64,000 bases of DNA from Dasyornis broadbenti (lineage: Eukaryota; Chordata; Aves; Passeriformes; Dasyornithidae), in assembly GCA_013397935.1 (NCBI GenBank), contig VZRN01005169.1, positions 310,001 to 374,000 on the forward strand. The letters run 5' to 3'. A program made the translations under genes and the position numbers. The notes under the pieces are model-generated. The model saw only the letters and a program-made list of their open reading frames with translations. It had not been told where the DNA came from and searched no databases. The number at the start of each line of letters is the position of its first letter. Within the stretch, counting starts at the first letter, position 1. Positions 50,901 through 63,000 of the stretch are shown piece by piece.

Positions 50901-53900
50901 AGTCACTTCTCAGCTGCCTCTCTCAACATTTTGATTATGACTCTGAAATTTTGCAAGGGTCACCACTGATTTTTATTATCTATTGAGATGTTGGATAGCT
51001 GCCTCCCATCCAACTCAGACAAGCACAAACAGCTCCAGGCTGTCAGGTGATGACGTGCAGACATACCTATCATATTGCAAAAGCAAGCCATGTCTGCATT
51101 AATTTCCTTTTCCAGCATGATCAATAGCTATGAGGTTTATTGACTTCACACAGTACCCAGTTTGACAATAACGTATATATCACCCTACAGACCAGTCAAC
51201 ACATCTTATCTTCATCATCAGACAGCTCTTGTCTGATTCACCCCAGCAACAGGATTGGAAATTAAAGGACAGGGTTTTAAGGTAAGAAACAATAACATTC
51301 TTTTTTAATTTCAGCTGAAAACAAGCCTTTATTTAACCCTTTTTTTTTTCTTGGTACAAAGTGTTGTGTAAGGGACTCATTTCCCTTCACCTGCACTTGA
51401 ACTCCTGAAATTTTATCTTCGGGCTGGGTACAGGAAATCATACTCAATATCACCTCGACTGCAGCCTTGCTGCAGTTCATCAGCTGTGATCTGAATGAAA
51501 GTAATTCCGTGTCTCTATTTTCTTGGGCACTGACAAAACAAAGGATCAAAGCATGTTCACAAAACCTCAGCTTGGCAATTAGCATATCTGTCTGAGAAAG
51601 GAAAGTTCTGGGATGATTGTCAGTGATCAGCACCTTTCATATATTTCACATGGAACAAAACCCTGAATACCCCTGACTTGTCAGCCCCAGGCTGATGTCC
51701 TGCTGCTGAGTGTCCCTTGCTCCTTGTTGGCCTTGAGTGCTGCTCTCTGCCCCAAGGACTGGCATCCTGTGCTGACTCTGCAGGAGGATGGAGCACATGT
51801 TGCTCTGACCCTGTCTTTGGGATAATTTAATGAAAGACATTGGTTTTCTCTGGCACACACATTTACTGGGAGCCTCCTACAGCCCAGGCTGGCCATGGAG
51901 TGAAAGACAAGAGGATGGACAACATCGTACAATGTGTTTCAAAAAGCAAAAATAGGTATGTGCTCAGTTCTTGTGAGAAATAGAGACCTCCTAGGCTCAA
52001 GAAACAGTGCTCATCTGGATTTGAGGATAGATATTTCTGCTGGCAGGCCTGGAAGAACTTTGGTGCTCACCCTTTGCATTGTCTACCCATAGGGAGCTTT
52101 TTGCTCCAGTTGCCACCTCTTTTTGAAATAGGATCCCAAGTCACCAAAGTCACCAAAGTCACCAAGTCACATTGCAGAGGGAACCGCAGTGCCCCACAGC
52201 TGCATCTGCAATGCAGCCTCTGCAACGTCTGAGAAATTAATTAGAAGCTGAGGTAGCTCCAAATTAATACTCTCTTAACAAACACATTACTTACATCTGT
52301 ATGGTGGATGGATTTCTAGAGAATCCAAGATCACAACAGCGAAGAGGTTGGGCCCTTTCTGAACCAACACAAATGAGAATCAGGTCTGCATTTGGTTGCT
52401 AGAGGCCCATGATGTGAGAAGGCTGAAGGACAGCCAGACCCCAGTGAAGCTTTGATGAGAGCGCGGTTTTGTAAAGCATTGAGCCACCTGGCCTCTGTCC
52501 AGCAAAGCACTTTAGCGCATGTTTAACATTAAGCTTGCAAGTAAAGCTGTTGACTGCAATGGGCTTTTGGAAAAAACAGTCTCCTTTGATAGAGGTCCCT
52601 TTATTGCCTCCCTTCAGGTGTTTCCAGACTGTATTTCCATGGGTTTGCCAAATACTCGGTAGTTTTTGTGAAGGATGTGGACAAAGGTGATCACTGAATA
52701 CACCTTCTAAAATGCACCCTATTCCTTTGCCACGCTCAAGGGACTAAGATACTGCCACGTGCAATACAGCTTTTCCTCTAATCACAGCCTTTAAAATATT
52801 CTTGTTTTCCTACTGTTTCCAAGGCCAAGGTCTAAGTTCAGTGAATGTGCACAGAACATTATGAAATCCACAGGCAGTCCCTTTTCCATGAGATTTTCCA
52901 CTCCACTCTATCAAATAACTTCTCTCTCTATAGGAGAAACTAAATGAGGAAACTGAATTTTAGCATGGGCAATTTCAGAAAGACTTTTCTCATTAACAAA
53001 ATGCATGAGACAGATGCATCTTCTGGTGCAGATTGTAGTGCAGTTTAATCAGTTTCATCTGAGCCACATCAATATATATCCCAGCACAGTAGCTCCAGTC
53101 TTCATTTAGTAGCTGTATATGTAAATGCGTGCTTATAAAGTTCATGTTTCTTGAGGGGCTCATGTGCCCATTTTTTCATGCCTTCTTTATATCACAGGAG
53201 CGGAGATATGTGTTACACTGATATAATGAAGACAGTAAAAAAATCGCTGCTAACTTCTAAATATTGTGTTGGTATTTGTTATTTTACAGATAATTCTTTT
53301 TTGGCGATATTTTGTGAATCTTCCTCATCCACGCATTTCTCCCAGCACTGATAAGAAGCCTTATAAAATTTTATTAAGTATTTCCATATGAAGGTTAAAC
53401 TTGGCAGTGCAGCTAAGGAATTTCACTTCATCATAGTGTATTAATAAGATTGTCTTGTTGTATTTCAGAAATTCTTCTGTCTTGTTATATTCCAGAAATT
53501 TGCCACACAGTGTTAAAATGTAAACTATAAAAAAGGTTTTATTTGATTAGCTCTGCAAAAATTTGTATTCACAGAAGCTATGATTCCCTAAGTGTGTTCA
53601 CACACCTGAACAAGCCATGTCACTCCTGAATTGCTAGGATGCCTCATTGAAAACCTCTCCATTCAGTGTGAGTTATTTTAGGGAAAACAACCAAACAGAA
53701 GAATATGGGTGTGAATGGGTAATTCCTCCCATTGATTTCTGCAAATAATTACTGTTTCAAATTACCATGGAGAAGTGTATTTTCAGTTCCTCACCTCCTG
53801 CTTAGAAGAAAGGAAACCTAGCTGTATTCAATTATTGTATAGCAGTTCTACATGTGACAAAGACTTGACTCTATTTTAGAGGCAGGAATAATTACATTAG

Positions 53901-54929
53901 CAATATTGTTACCATGGTGTCACCGCTGCTTCGGAAATTTATTATATTGTAGTAAATAAAATTCAGGCTCCACAATAGCTTCCACAGACAAGTTTAATAA
54001 AAATTCCACCTCATTATGAATATATGTATAAAACATCTGTAAGTCTTGCGGCTTAGAGGAAAGTGTCATGTGATGTTAGTACAGGAGCAGCAGAAATAGG
54101 TATGAGTGAAAAAAGAGTAGGGAAAAAGCAGTGATTTTCCATGGTCCAAATCTTCAGCTATTCCTTCTGGGACTGAGACATGTTTATTCTTTCCCTCTCA
54201 TCTCCCTTCATCTGCTACAGAAGTCTCCTCCTCAGCATTAGGTGGCTTTTCCTGTATCATTTGGTCACCTTTAACTCTTAATCTGAACCCTTGTCTCAAA
54301 TCCTAAGCCCTTCCAGGAGCTCAGGTTGCATGGGGTGAGGGATTATAACGACAGAGGTGTGATCTCATCGATGCGGAAGGCTTGAGCCTTTTTATGCAGA
54401 AAAGATTTTTTCAGTGGTTTCTTTGTGATGGAAAGTTGCACAATGGTTAATATTTTAGTAATTTATTCCCCATTAGAGCAGTTGTTTCATATCAGTAAAA
54501 TACCACCTGTTACAAATTGCTTCATGCTTCTGAAATAATTTAGCTGTTTTTTCTGCCCTTCAGTAAGCAAGGAAACTGTTGCAATAGAAAGGTTTTCTTT
54601 CCTATAAAAATGCAAGCATAAATCAGTGCCAAGGTGCAGCCACTGCAGGATTATTGCTGAAATGGGACCCTGCAGGCCATCTAGGTAATGGTATTGTGTT
54701 AAGCAACAAAGAAGAGCAATGCTTTAAAAAAACCCCCAAAACAGACAATGAAACTTTGTGAAAATTATGGTTTTTAAATAGGGGGAATTCACTTATTTGA
54801 TAGCAGATCTGTAAGGAGATTCACTCTCACTGACTGCAATGCTGTTAACTGCCAGGTATGTTTGTCATGAATGAGTGATTTGGGCTTGCTCAAAGAATCA
54901 CCACCAAAGGTATTGGCAAAATGTTTTAT
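47951..54929. other. Intergenic between the two LTR-like copies, no gene recognised
   Basis: About 7 kb with no long open frames and nothing resembling gag, pol or env, so it does not look like a provirus interior. Contains the short tandem array at 52139-52169. Confidence 0.5.
52139..52169 (+). repeat. 9-bp tandem array (TCACCAAAG)n
   Basis: About three and a half units. The third unit has lost one A. Confidence 0.9.
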
Positions 54930-55600
54930 ATATAATTTTATCAAAGTGTGACATAACAAAGTTTGATGGCAAGGTCCACACTATTGATTACTACACAGAT
55001 AAAACATACAAAGGAAAATTGAGTTAGAATGAAATTAGAATGATTTATATAGAGACCAGAGATGCAAAAGGGTAAGGGAGACCCATCTGTTGAGCCACGA
55101 GGTTCACAGTGCCCCCCCCTTGTTTCCTAAACTCCTGGTGGAACTTAGGTCCAATCTCAGTCTCAGACTTGGACAGTGGTTTATGTCTAAAGGAATGAAC
55201 TACCTAGATTTTGTTAGAACTGCTTTGGCATGGTATCAACAACTTACTGAGGATCTGTTGTGAATAAAGGGTGTCTTCACCTTGGGAAAGGAAGGATCTC
55301 TCAGTCTCAGGTAAAGAATCTCAAACCTTGAGAGACATCCCAGCTGAAGTGGAGAGTCAGCAGTGTTCAGTCCAACTGGAACTGAAAAAGAGCTTGAACT
55401 GGACTTGTCCAAAGATATGTTGTAGATAAAAGGTCTCTGCCTCAAGGAACAACTTTGAAGGGTGTCCCAGCTCAAGAGGAGATCACCACCACACAGCCAC
55501 ACTGCCAGGCAGGGAAATCTCAAAGCAGGCTCTCTCAGGATCTCATATTTACGGGATAAAGTGGTTGACTCATAGTCAAATTGCATCCTCTGGGACGGGT
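54930..55600. mobile_element. LTR-like interspersed repeat, copy B
   Basis: Diverged relative of copy A. Shared blocks include GTGCCCCCCCTTGTTTCCTA, CCAATCTCAGTCTCAGACTT and GCCTCAAGGAACAACTTTGA followed by GGGTGTCCCAGC. It has the same orientation as copy A. Substitutions and indels are numerous, so the insertions are old. The minus-strand 146-codon open frame at 55236-55676 falls mainly in this repeat and is treated as chance. Confidence 0.55.
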
Positions 55601-55786
55601 ATCCATGAGACAACTTGTACCCACAACTTTCTTTTTTCCCTGATAAATGAATCTTGGAAAAATCACTGCTATTCACGTGTCAAATGCACGATCAGTGTTC
55701 CAAGCTCATGTGCATTGATGCTCACTGGGTCACTCTGCCCCTTTGTGGGTTTCCTGGAGCAGTTTTTGACCTGAATATGACTCATA

Positions 55787-55905
55787 AAATCATAGGATCA
55801 TAGAACCTGCTGATTTGGAAAGGATCCATTAGGATCATCAAGTCCAACTCCTGGCCCCGTGCCTGACACCCCAAAAAGCACAGCATAAGCCTGAAAAGGC
55901 TGAGG
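55787..55905 (-). mobile_element. CR1 LINE 3' terminus, minus orientation
   Basis: Starts with the complement of the CR1 terminal octamer repeats (AAAATCATAGGATCATAGAA), then GATCATCAAGTCCAACTCCT and GACACCCCAAAAAGCACA, which is the usual order of a CR1 tail read backwards. It sits about 190 bases after copy B of the LTR-like repeat. Confidence 0.85.
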
Positions 55906-57742
55906 TCTTTATCTCCTTTGGAGACTGTTGAACTTCTACTGCTTTGTTTAAGGGAGTCCAGTGCATCCATCACAGTGTTAACATTGTGAACAGATTTTTA
56001 AAGAAATGGGAATAGTTATATTTATATAAATTATTTTTGGTAGTTGAAGTGATTCATTTAGATGCAAAGCTAATTAGCATTCTTGGTATGAAGATTTCTT
56101 GAGAAAGAGTCAAGGGGGAAGAATTTCCCCCGTGTTTTTCTCATTTGTTGCCTTAAGAGAAGCTTTAAAAGATGGAGGTCAGAGGTTTTGTTTACAGCAT
56201 TTCTTTTACTCTTTCTGCATCTTTGTGGATGCATTTTCAGCTATCGTGCTTATAGGCCCGTTCTCCTGTAACTGGGAAAGATTTCAGAGAAAGTTAGGTC
56301 AGAATGAGTTAATACTTCTAATAAATAAGCAAACTTAAACAAAACAAGACCAAACTCCTCAATTCCCAAATGCCAAAGATATTTAATTAATGTGAGCCTT
56401 GCTTGCGTGCTGATAACTCCTAATGAATATGAATGTCTCTGAGTAATCCAGGAAAGGATTTCTGAGAATTTTGTTTGCACCTGAGGCATTGTTGGAGGGA
56501 GCCCAGCACGGCATCAGTGAGCTGAGATACAACACACAGGGGCTGCTGAGGAGAGATTGATTTTGATTATTTTGATTTCTCCCCTTCAGCCACATAAGGT
56601 GAGGGTCCCTGTCAGGGAGTTCTTGCACAGCCATGTCCCACCAGAGCCTCAGTGCTGCCAGTGGGTCCCTCTGGCTTAGCCCATGGGATGGAGCTGTAGC
56701 AGCCCGTAGCAACCAGGCACCAGGGGTGCTCTGCCAGAAGGAGAGGGAACCAGTTTAGCAAATGTGAAGTGATGACAGAGCTGTGAGAGGGCCAATGGAG
56801 TGTCCCCGTTGGTTCCTAGGGTGAGAGGACTACTCAGTTTTCAGTGTGCTTTGTCAAAATGAGTGGAACCACTCACTGCTTTCTCTTAAACATTCACTGC
56901 CTTGGTTGTCAGGCATGGGGAATGAGATGAAAACAAGCCCCAAGCAGGGCTTGCTTGGTTTGACATTTAAGCGTGGATCAGAACTTTGCTTTTGTCGCTC
57001 TTCCTCTTTCCCATGTTCTATCATGTTTTGTTTTTTACAGGAAGTCTCAGGAGGGAGACTTCCACACTGTGGACCCTGATTATTTTCCCACCCTTTTTTA
57101 TTTTTTTAAAATTTTATCCTTCAGTAGCTGCAAATAAATATTTTTATTTCTTCTAGAAATGGTTATTTTCATACATCTACTATTATGTTCAGGGTCTGAC
57201 CCCCAAAACACTCATATGTGTCTCTCTCCTACTTTCAGTGGGCATTTGGTCAAAGCAAATGTCCTAATATCTTCCTGCAACTTCGGTATAATGGGTGTTT
57301 AATTAGGATTGCTTTCATTAACATAATTCCTTTTCTATTCTCATTGAACTGAAAGAATGTCCAATCAATAACAATTTTATTCTAAAAATCTCCACCACTT
57401 AATAGAGAACACATTTTCAGCAAAAATTTTCAATATCCTCTCCCAGAGGGTAGATTTTCAATAGAATTTGTATAATCAGTTCACAGCCTTTTAGCAATTG
57501 TGACTATTTCTCAAAGGTTACGCAAGATTTGAAGCTGTTATGGGAAGGTTCTAAACCAGCAGCAATTGCAAGAGTAACTTTTGGTGTTTATTTTCTTCTC
57601 CTCCTGGAACAGATGGGCACAGCGCAGAGCCAACATTTAGCTGGGGCTGTTTGGATACACTCTCACCCACCTGCCTGCAGGGGTTTGCTCTGCCCGCAGT
57701 GCCCAGGCAATTCAGCACATCTATATCCTGCCATGGAAGGGA

Positions 57743-57772
57743 TATAAATACCTGTGTCAGCTGTCGCAGCTG
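57743..57772 (+). promoter_or_regulatory. TATA box with two adjacent CAGCTG E-boxes
   Basis: TATAAATA at 57743-57750, then CAGCTG at 57758-57763 and again at 57767-57772, separated by three bases. Paired CAGCTG sites are typical targets of myogenic and other bHLH factors. No downstream gene is recognised. Confidence 0.25.
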
Positions 57773-58490
57773 CCAACCTCACTGTGCAAGCTGGTCCTTG
57801 CCTGCTCCCAACTCCAGTCCGTGGCTCTCGGCGTTTGCCAAACTTGAGTCTTCACCACATCACATCTCCTTTTACCTCCTGCTTTTCAGCTCAAATTAAT
57901 GGCCCTGAGCATTTAACATGTTCTTCGCCCAGCATTTCCCCTTTGAGGTGTCTTCTCACTTAAAATCATAACTTATGTGGGGGATTCCTGTGGCCTGACT
58001 TGAGATGTCTGCAAAAACAATGAGTAACCCTGAGCCAGCTGATTCGGCTGTCGGCACTCTTTTCTACTGCAGTCTTCCTTCCTACCGCCATTTGGCAACC
58101 TGGAAAAATCTGGAGTGAGTCGGTTTGTAAGACATACTTATTGGCTGGCTAATTAATTTCATTCAGAAAGACTGGGTGAATTCTTCCTTTTGAATCCCTG
58201 TAACTTCCCGTTGACTATCAAGGGGACCAACTCACATTTTTTAATTGAGAGGCACCCCAGAGGCCTGACAATGGTTGGGAACATGCTCGAGCACCAGGAG
58301 AGAATAGAGGTGTGTATCTGTGTATGAAATTGTACAGGGGACACTGCTGCAAGAGAAAGAAACACCCCAGAGAGTGGAAGAAGGTGGCATAACTCAAGAC
58401 TATTGAACCCAAAGCTTGTAAAGAAATTTCCTTCTCTCTGGAAGGAATCACTCCACTTACTAGGAAAAATTGTCTTTATTAATGTTATGG

Positions 58491-58510
58491 CCTATCCTAT
58501 CCTATCCTAT
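58491..58510 (+). repeat. (CCTAT)4 microsatellite
   Basis: Four perfect pentanucleotide units. Confidence 0.95.
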
Positions 58511-59969
58511 AAGTGTGCCTTATCAGGTCAGTGTTTTCCCTTGATTGTCAGATGGTAGCAGAAGGGGAGTTTTGCCAACAGACAATGGGCTGCAAGGAAT
58601 GATGGGGCTGAGGTTGAACAGGGACAGCCTTGTCCAGAGTTTGCCCACCATCAGGAGCCCCTGGCAGGTTTTTAGCTCAAACATTGTTCCAATGGAAAAT
58701 AAACAGTTGTATTTGTCCAGGCTGATAGCAGGCATTTGCCCACAGCAAAGGCATCTTTATGCAAAAGGCCCTCTCGGTGGATGTGCTCAGAGTTAAGTCT
58801 GGATAATGAGATGCTTATTGCTTCACTGACAATTCTCCACCAGGCAGCAGTTTAAATCTTTGCCCCCCATTTGTGTGCCGTATTTGGTCCATAATGTACT
58901 TATTTTCACGTGCCATTTTTAATTTAATGCATGAAAGGACTTATTACCCCTGGCAGAGTTAAATAGTTAAACCAGGTTCTGTCAATTCCTTCTGATCTGT
59001 TGACAAGTGGAATAATATTGCACTGTGATTAGTTTATATGGAGACTTGTGGACAAGCTGAAGCCCTGGGAGTCACGCAGGGATTTCTGCTCTGCACGCAG
59101 CAGACAAAAAAGTCATCCGGGTGTTTTTCTTTCAATGGCAGAAAGTGGTAATTTGAACTTAGACAGGGTTGGGTCCCCAAACATCCCAAAGTTTGAGTTT
59201 GCCTAATTACGGAGTTTGCAATGTTTGGAAGATGTTCCCATATGCAAAGCTTAACACCATCGTTAATGGATGTATCCACAGGGATACAGTGTTCAGTATC
59301 CCTGAAGATGTAGGTGTGGATCCAGGTGTGAACTGTGGATAATGCCTGTAAAACATACTTCCATGAGAAGTGCTCCAACTTTAAGAGTTTTCTCCTCTGT
59401 GTCTTTCATGATCTGAACGAGAGTCTGGGAAATAATTTTTGGTGTCCCTGTAGTCCTATTTTTTTGCCTTGCATGAGCTGTCTTGTGGGCTGCCCTTCTT
59501 TAGCTGGGAGGCAGCCAGAGAGCTGGAGGCAGCTGCCAGTTTTGCTCAGCTGCTGAGAGCTGTGACACACGCTGTCCTGCCTGTTGGACACTCCTTGCTA
59601 ACTTTTATTTTGCTCTTTCTACTAAGAAATGAAAGGTCCCTCTGACTGAAATAGCTGGTAGCTCATTATTGCCTGTGGGGAAACATAACACTTAATGCTG
59701 CTGTGAAGAATCCTTAAACAGGAAATTAATAAGAAGGAAAACCCCATCCCTCAAAAAGACCCCTGTGCTCTGGGATCGCTCTGAAGAAAAGCTGTCATGA
59801 AATGCTTTTATATAGACCTACACTCATGGAACAAGATGATATTTTCTTTATTGCTAAGGATATTTGGAAAAAGCATCACAGCTTGTGTTTGGGTGGGGAA
59901 ATTTAATGAGTACCAGTTCTTGCGTCAGATTTTTCACCAGTAGATCCTATAAAAAATCTGTATCACTGG

Positions 59970-60082
59970 CTCCATTTCACAGGAGGAGAAATTGAGGCAC
60001 AGAGCAGGAAAACAACCTGTCCCCCTCTCACTCAGACACCAGTGGCTCTGTTAGAAGTGGCGCTCAGGCTTTCTGAAGCCTA
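59970..60082 (-). mobile_element. MIR-like ancient SINE fragment
   Basis: The + strand reads CCATTTCACAGGAGGAGAAA then TTGAGGCACAGAGCAGG, and later TTAGAAGTGGCGCTCAGG. This parallels the reverse complement of the MIR core and flanks (complement of CTCAGTTTCCTCATCTGTAAAATG and of the CCACTTACTAG region). MIR copies predate the amniote radiation and persist at low number in birds. Confidence 0.7.
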
Positions 60083-63000
60083 ATTGAGCTCAGTCTGACA
60101 GCTGAGAATCCTGATCTCCATATATACTTCAATTTAATATTTTCACTGATTTTTTTTTTTTTGTTGTTGTTGTTGTTTATTTGAAGTGAGGAAATGTTTA
60201 TTTCGCAAGAGTGAAGCTCTTTTGCTTCCCACATAGCAATCATGATGGCAGCTAATCTTACCATGCTGCTTGCTGAGAGCACAGCACCCTCTCAGGGTGG
60301 TTTTTCTGTCTTCTGTTTTGCCTCATCCTTGGCACACTTATTGGCCTTGCCATCACAGTTAACTGCAGTGGTTGTTCCTGGAATGGAGATGTGCAGAAGT
60401 GGGAAAGTCCCTCAGGCACGTCCTGGGTGAAATCAGCCCTTCAACTCTCTCTCACCTCAATGCAATGCTCATGGCAAAGGTTTTGTTCTCTTTCCTGGGA
60501 GAGTGACCCTACCTGGTGCGTATTTCTGCATGATGGGGAGATGGAACACTGCCAGCCCTTGCCTCTAGAATGCAGGATGGAGCTGTAGCTCTCTGTTCTC
60601 ACTGATATCCTGCCTGGCAGCCTGTTCGTGTTGAGTCATCTCACAAAACCTCAGCTCTTGTGACGAGCAGCATCAGGGCCTGCCATGGAGGGACCCAGGG
60701 AAAATGGGAATAATCCTCCATGAACACCACCAGGCTTGGGTATTTCTGCAGGCAGTGAACTGGTGGCCTCACTCTGCTCAGCAGTGAACCCAGAGCTATA
60801 AAGAACAAAATGAAGTGGATAATGGCCTTGCATTCCCGAGAATAGCTCTGCAACAGGCAGTCTGCCAGCTTTGTGAAGAAGAATTCCCCATATCAGGTAA
60901 GACTCTTGTTGGGTTCCTATTATTGAGGCGCAATATTTTTAGTAGGAGACTGATTTGAAAAGGGGAATTACTTTGAACTTTCCTGGTTTAGTTCTACCAA
61001 TTTTAAATACATTAGATTTCAAAGGTCTCTGTAATAAAATTGTGGCACGGCAAGAGTCACCGCGTAGTGAAAGCAGTAATTGATGATGGTTGAAGCTGTC
61101 AGATTTGCTAGGAGCACTGATCAGCCAGTCAAGGGAAGCAAAATAAATTTCACTGAGACCATCATATTTCATTGGATGTGACTGGAGTGAGCAAGTTTGC
61201 AGCAGCACAGCACCACAGGCCGGCACAGGAGGCCCTGAGCTGCATTACAGTGCTGCAGTGACAGATGGATGTTCTTGCACCCACATCTGTAAAATTTCAG
61301 GCTGAACCTGTGGGGATACAGTTGCACAGAGCAGTATTTCAGCCTTGCTCCTCAGGAGGGTTTACTGCCTGCTGTTTATGCTCTGCTTGCAGCTTCAGGT
61401 GATCACTTTCCTCCAGGGATGGGATCACAGCCCGAGTCCTTCTGGAGTAGTGTCTCATGTTGGAAACATGACTTCTATCCAACCCCACAGACATTTGCTT
61501 GCCTTGCCAGGCTGTCAAAACACCTTCCTCATTTCCACTTCCCATGTTTAGATGCAGGGATTGTTGGTAACTCCCATGGTCCTAAAAGGATATTTCTAGT
61601 CAGTCTCCTTTTTCACTGCATTTAAATGTTGATACTATTGAGCAGATGGATATTGGGTTTATGTAGATGAATACAAAAGTAAGGTTCAGGATATGGATAA
61701 ATTTCATACAGAGAGGAGGGAGGGAAAATTTTTCCTCTCTGAGTCCAGGACTGTCAAGGATACGACATCTGCACTAGCAAGGCTGTGCTGGCGTCTCCAA
61801 ACAAGTTGAGCAATTCTTGTTGTTATTAAAGACACATCAGTCTTTTTCTTCTGAAGCCATTGGAAATAAATATCTTTCAACAGGAAAGAGCAAATCTGGC
61901 CAGACAGTCCTGAGGGCTCTAAAAATGAAATTATCTATAAAATCTAGTGTCACCTACCAGGAACAGGTTCTCTGAAGAATGGGGCTCAGACTGGACCCCT
62001 GACAAAGGATGTGTCAGGATGGTTTGTGCAGTTGGGAAGCTGTGGGAGAGAGAGACAGAGAGACCTGGCAGAATTAACCTCCCTATGAGCAGACTGTTCA
62101 AGTGTGGTCTTTCATTCTTCAGTCTGTGTCTCTCATGAAAATTGATAATTACAATTGGGTTTGTTGGTTTGTTTTTACTTTTTAGGTGTGGAAATAAATA
62201 TATTTGTTTTCTCTTTACCTGAATAAAAGTTAAAGATTTCTGGTTGCATATGAAGTGACATCTCTTGTATACAGCCCCTCTGTGGCCAGGAAGAGGAAGA
62301 AGTGTCTTCTGATAACCAGAGCTGTCCAGAAGAGCTTTGAGGTGGGGAAGGAGACTGGACCCAGAGTGTCCCCAAGATGTCTCCGACAACAGACTCCCCA
62401 GAATCATGTGCGCTTTGTATTTTTAGAGTCCTGCTGGTAGCAGGACTTTGCGGGACTTCTAAGATGCTGCTCAAAGACTTCTAAGATGTTACTCAAAGAC
62501 TTTAATTCTGAGGATCCTTTTGAAAGTGTATCTTGCTAAAGGTGTGACTCCAGGTCCCATCCTAGCTCAGACTGAAGAGGAGCAGCACCAGGGACACACC
62601 TGGCTGTGAGATGTGTCACAGCCCCATGCTGAAGATCACCAAAATCTGAGTCAGCTTTGCTGAATCCTCTACATGCAGAGAAATGGGGAAATAAAGAGCA
62701 ATAAACAGCAATCTCAGGTATCTTCCTGCCTTCCCCAGACTTCTGTGGCAGGTGCAGTGTTTTGGGGTGCCCTCAGTAGCAATCAGGCAAACGAGCCTTT
62801 GCTGCCCATCTACAGGTGTCTTAAGCTTTGCAGGAGGGAAGGAAGACAGTCCCTCTAAGTCCTCCTCAGGAACTGCTTTGTTCTCCTTTTCTACTGCATT
62901 TTGCGCATAACTGATGCTGCTGAGTGTCCCTGTGGAGCAAATGAGAGATTCAGCCCATAGATACTACATACTTGATGTACAAGAATGATTTATGGGATCA

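Larger units (their letters stand above)
55906..59969. other. Intergenic, no gene recognised
   Basis: Short open frames only. Contains a TATA plus E-box cluster at 57743-57772 and a (CCTAT)4 array at 58491-58510. Confidence 0.5.

Noticed and set aside
47365..55600. A complete endogenous provirus bounded by the two LTR-like copies
   Set aside because: The copies are too diverged, and the 7 kb between them shows no gag, pol or env remnants.
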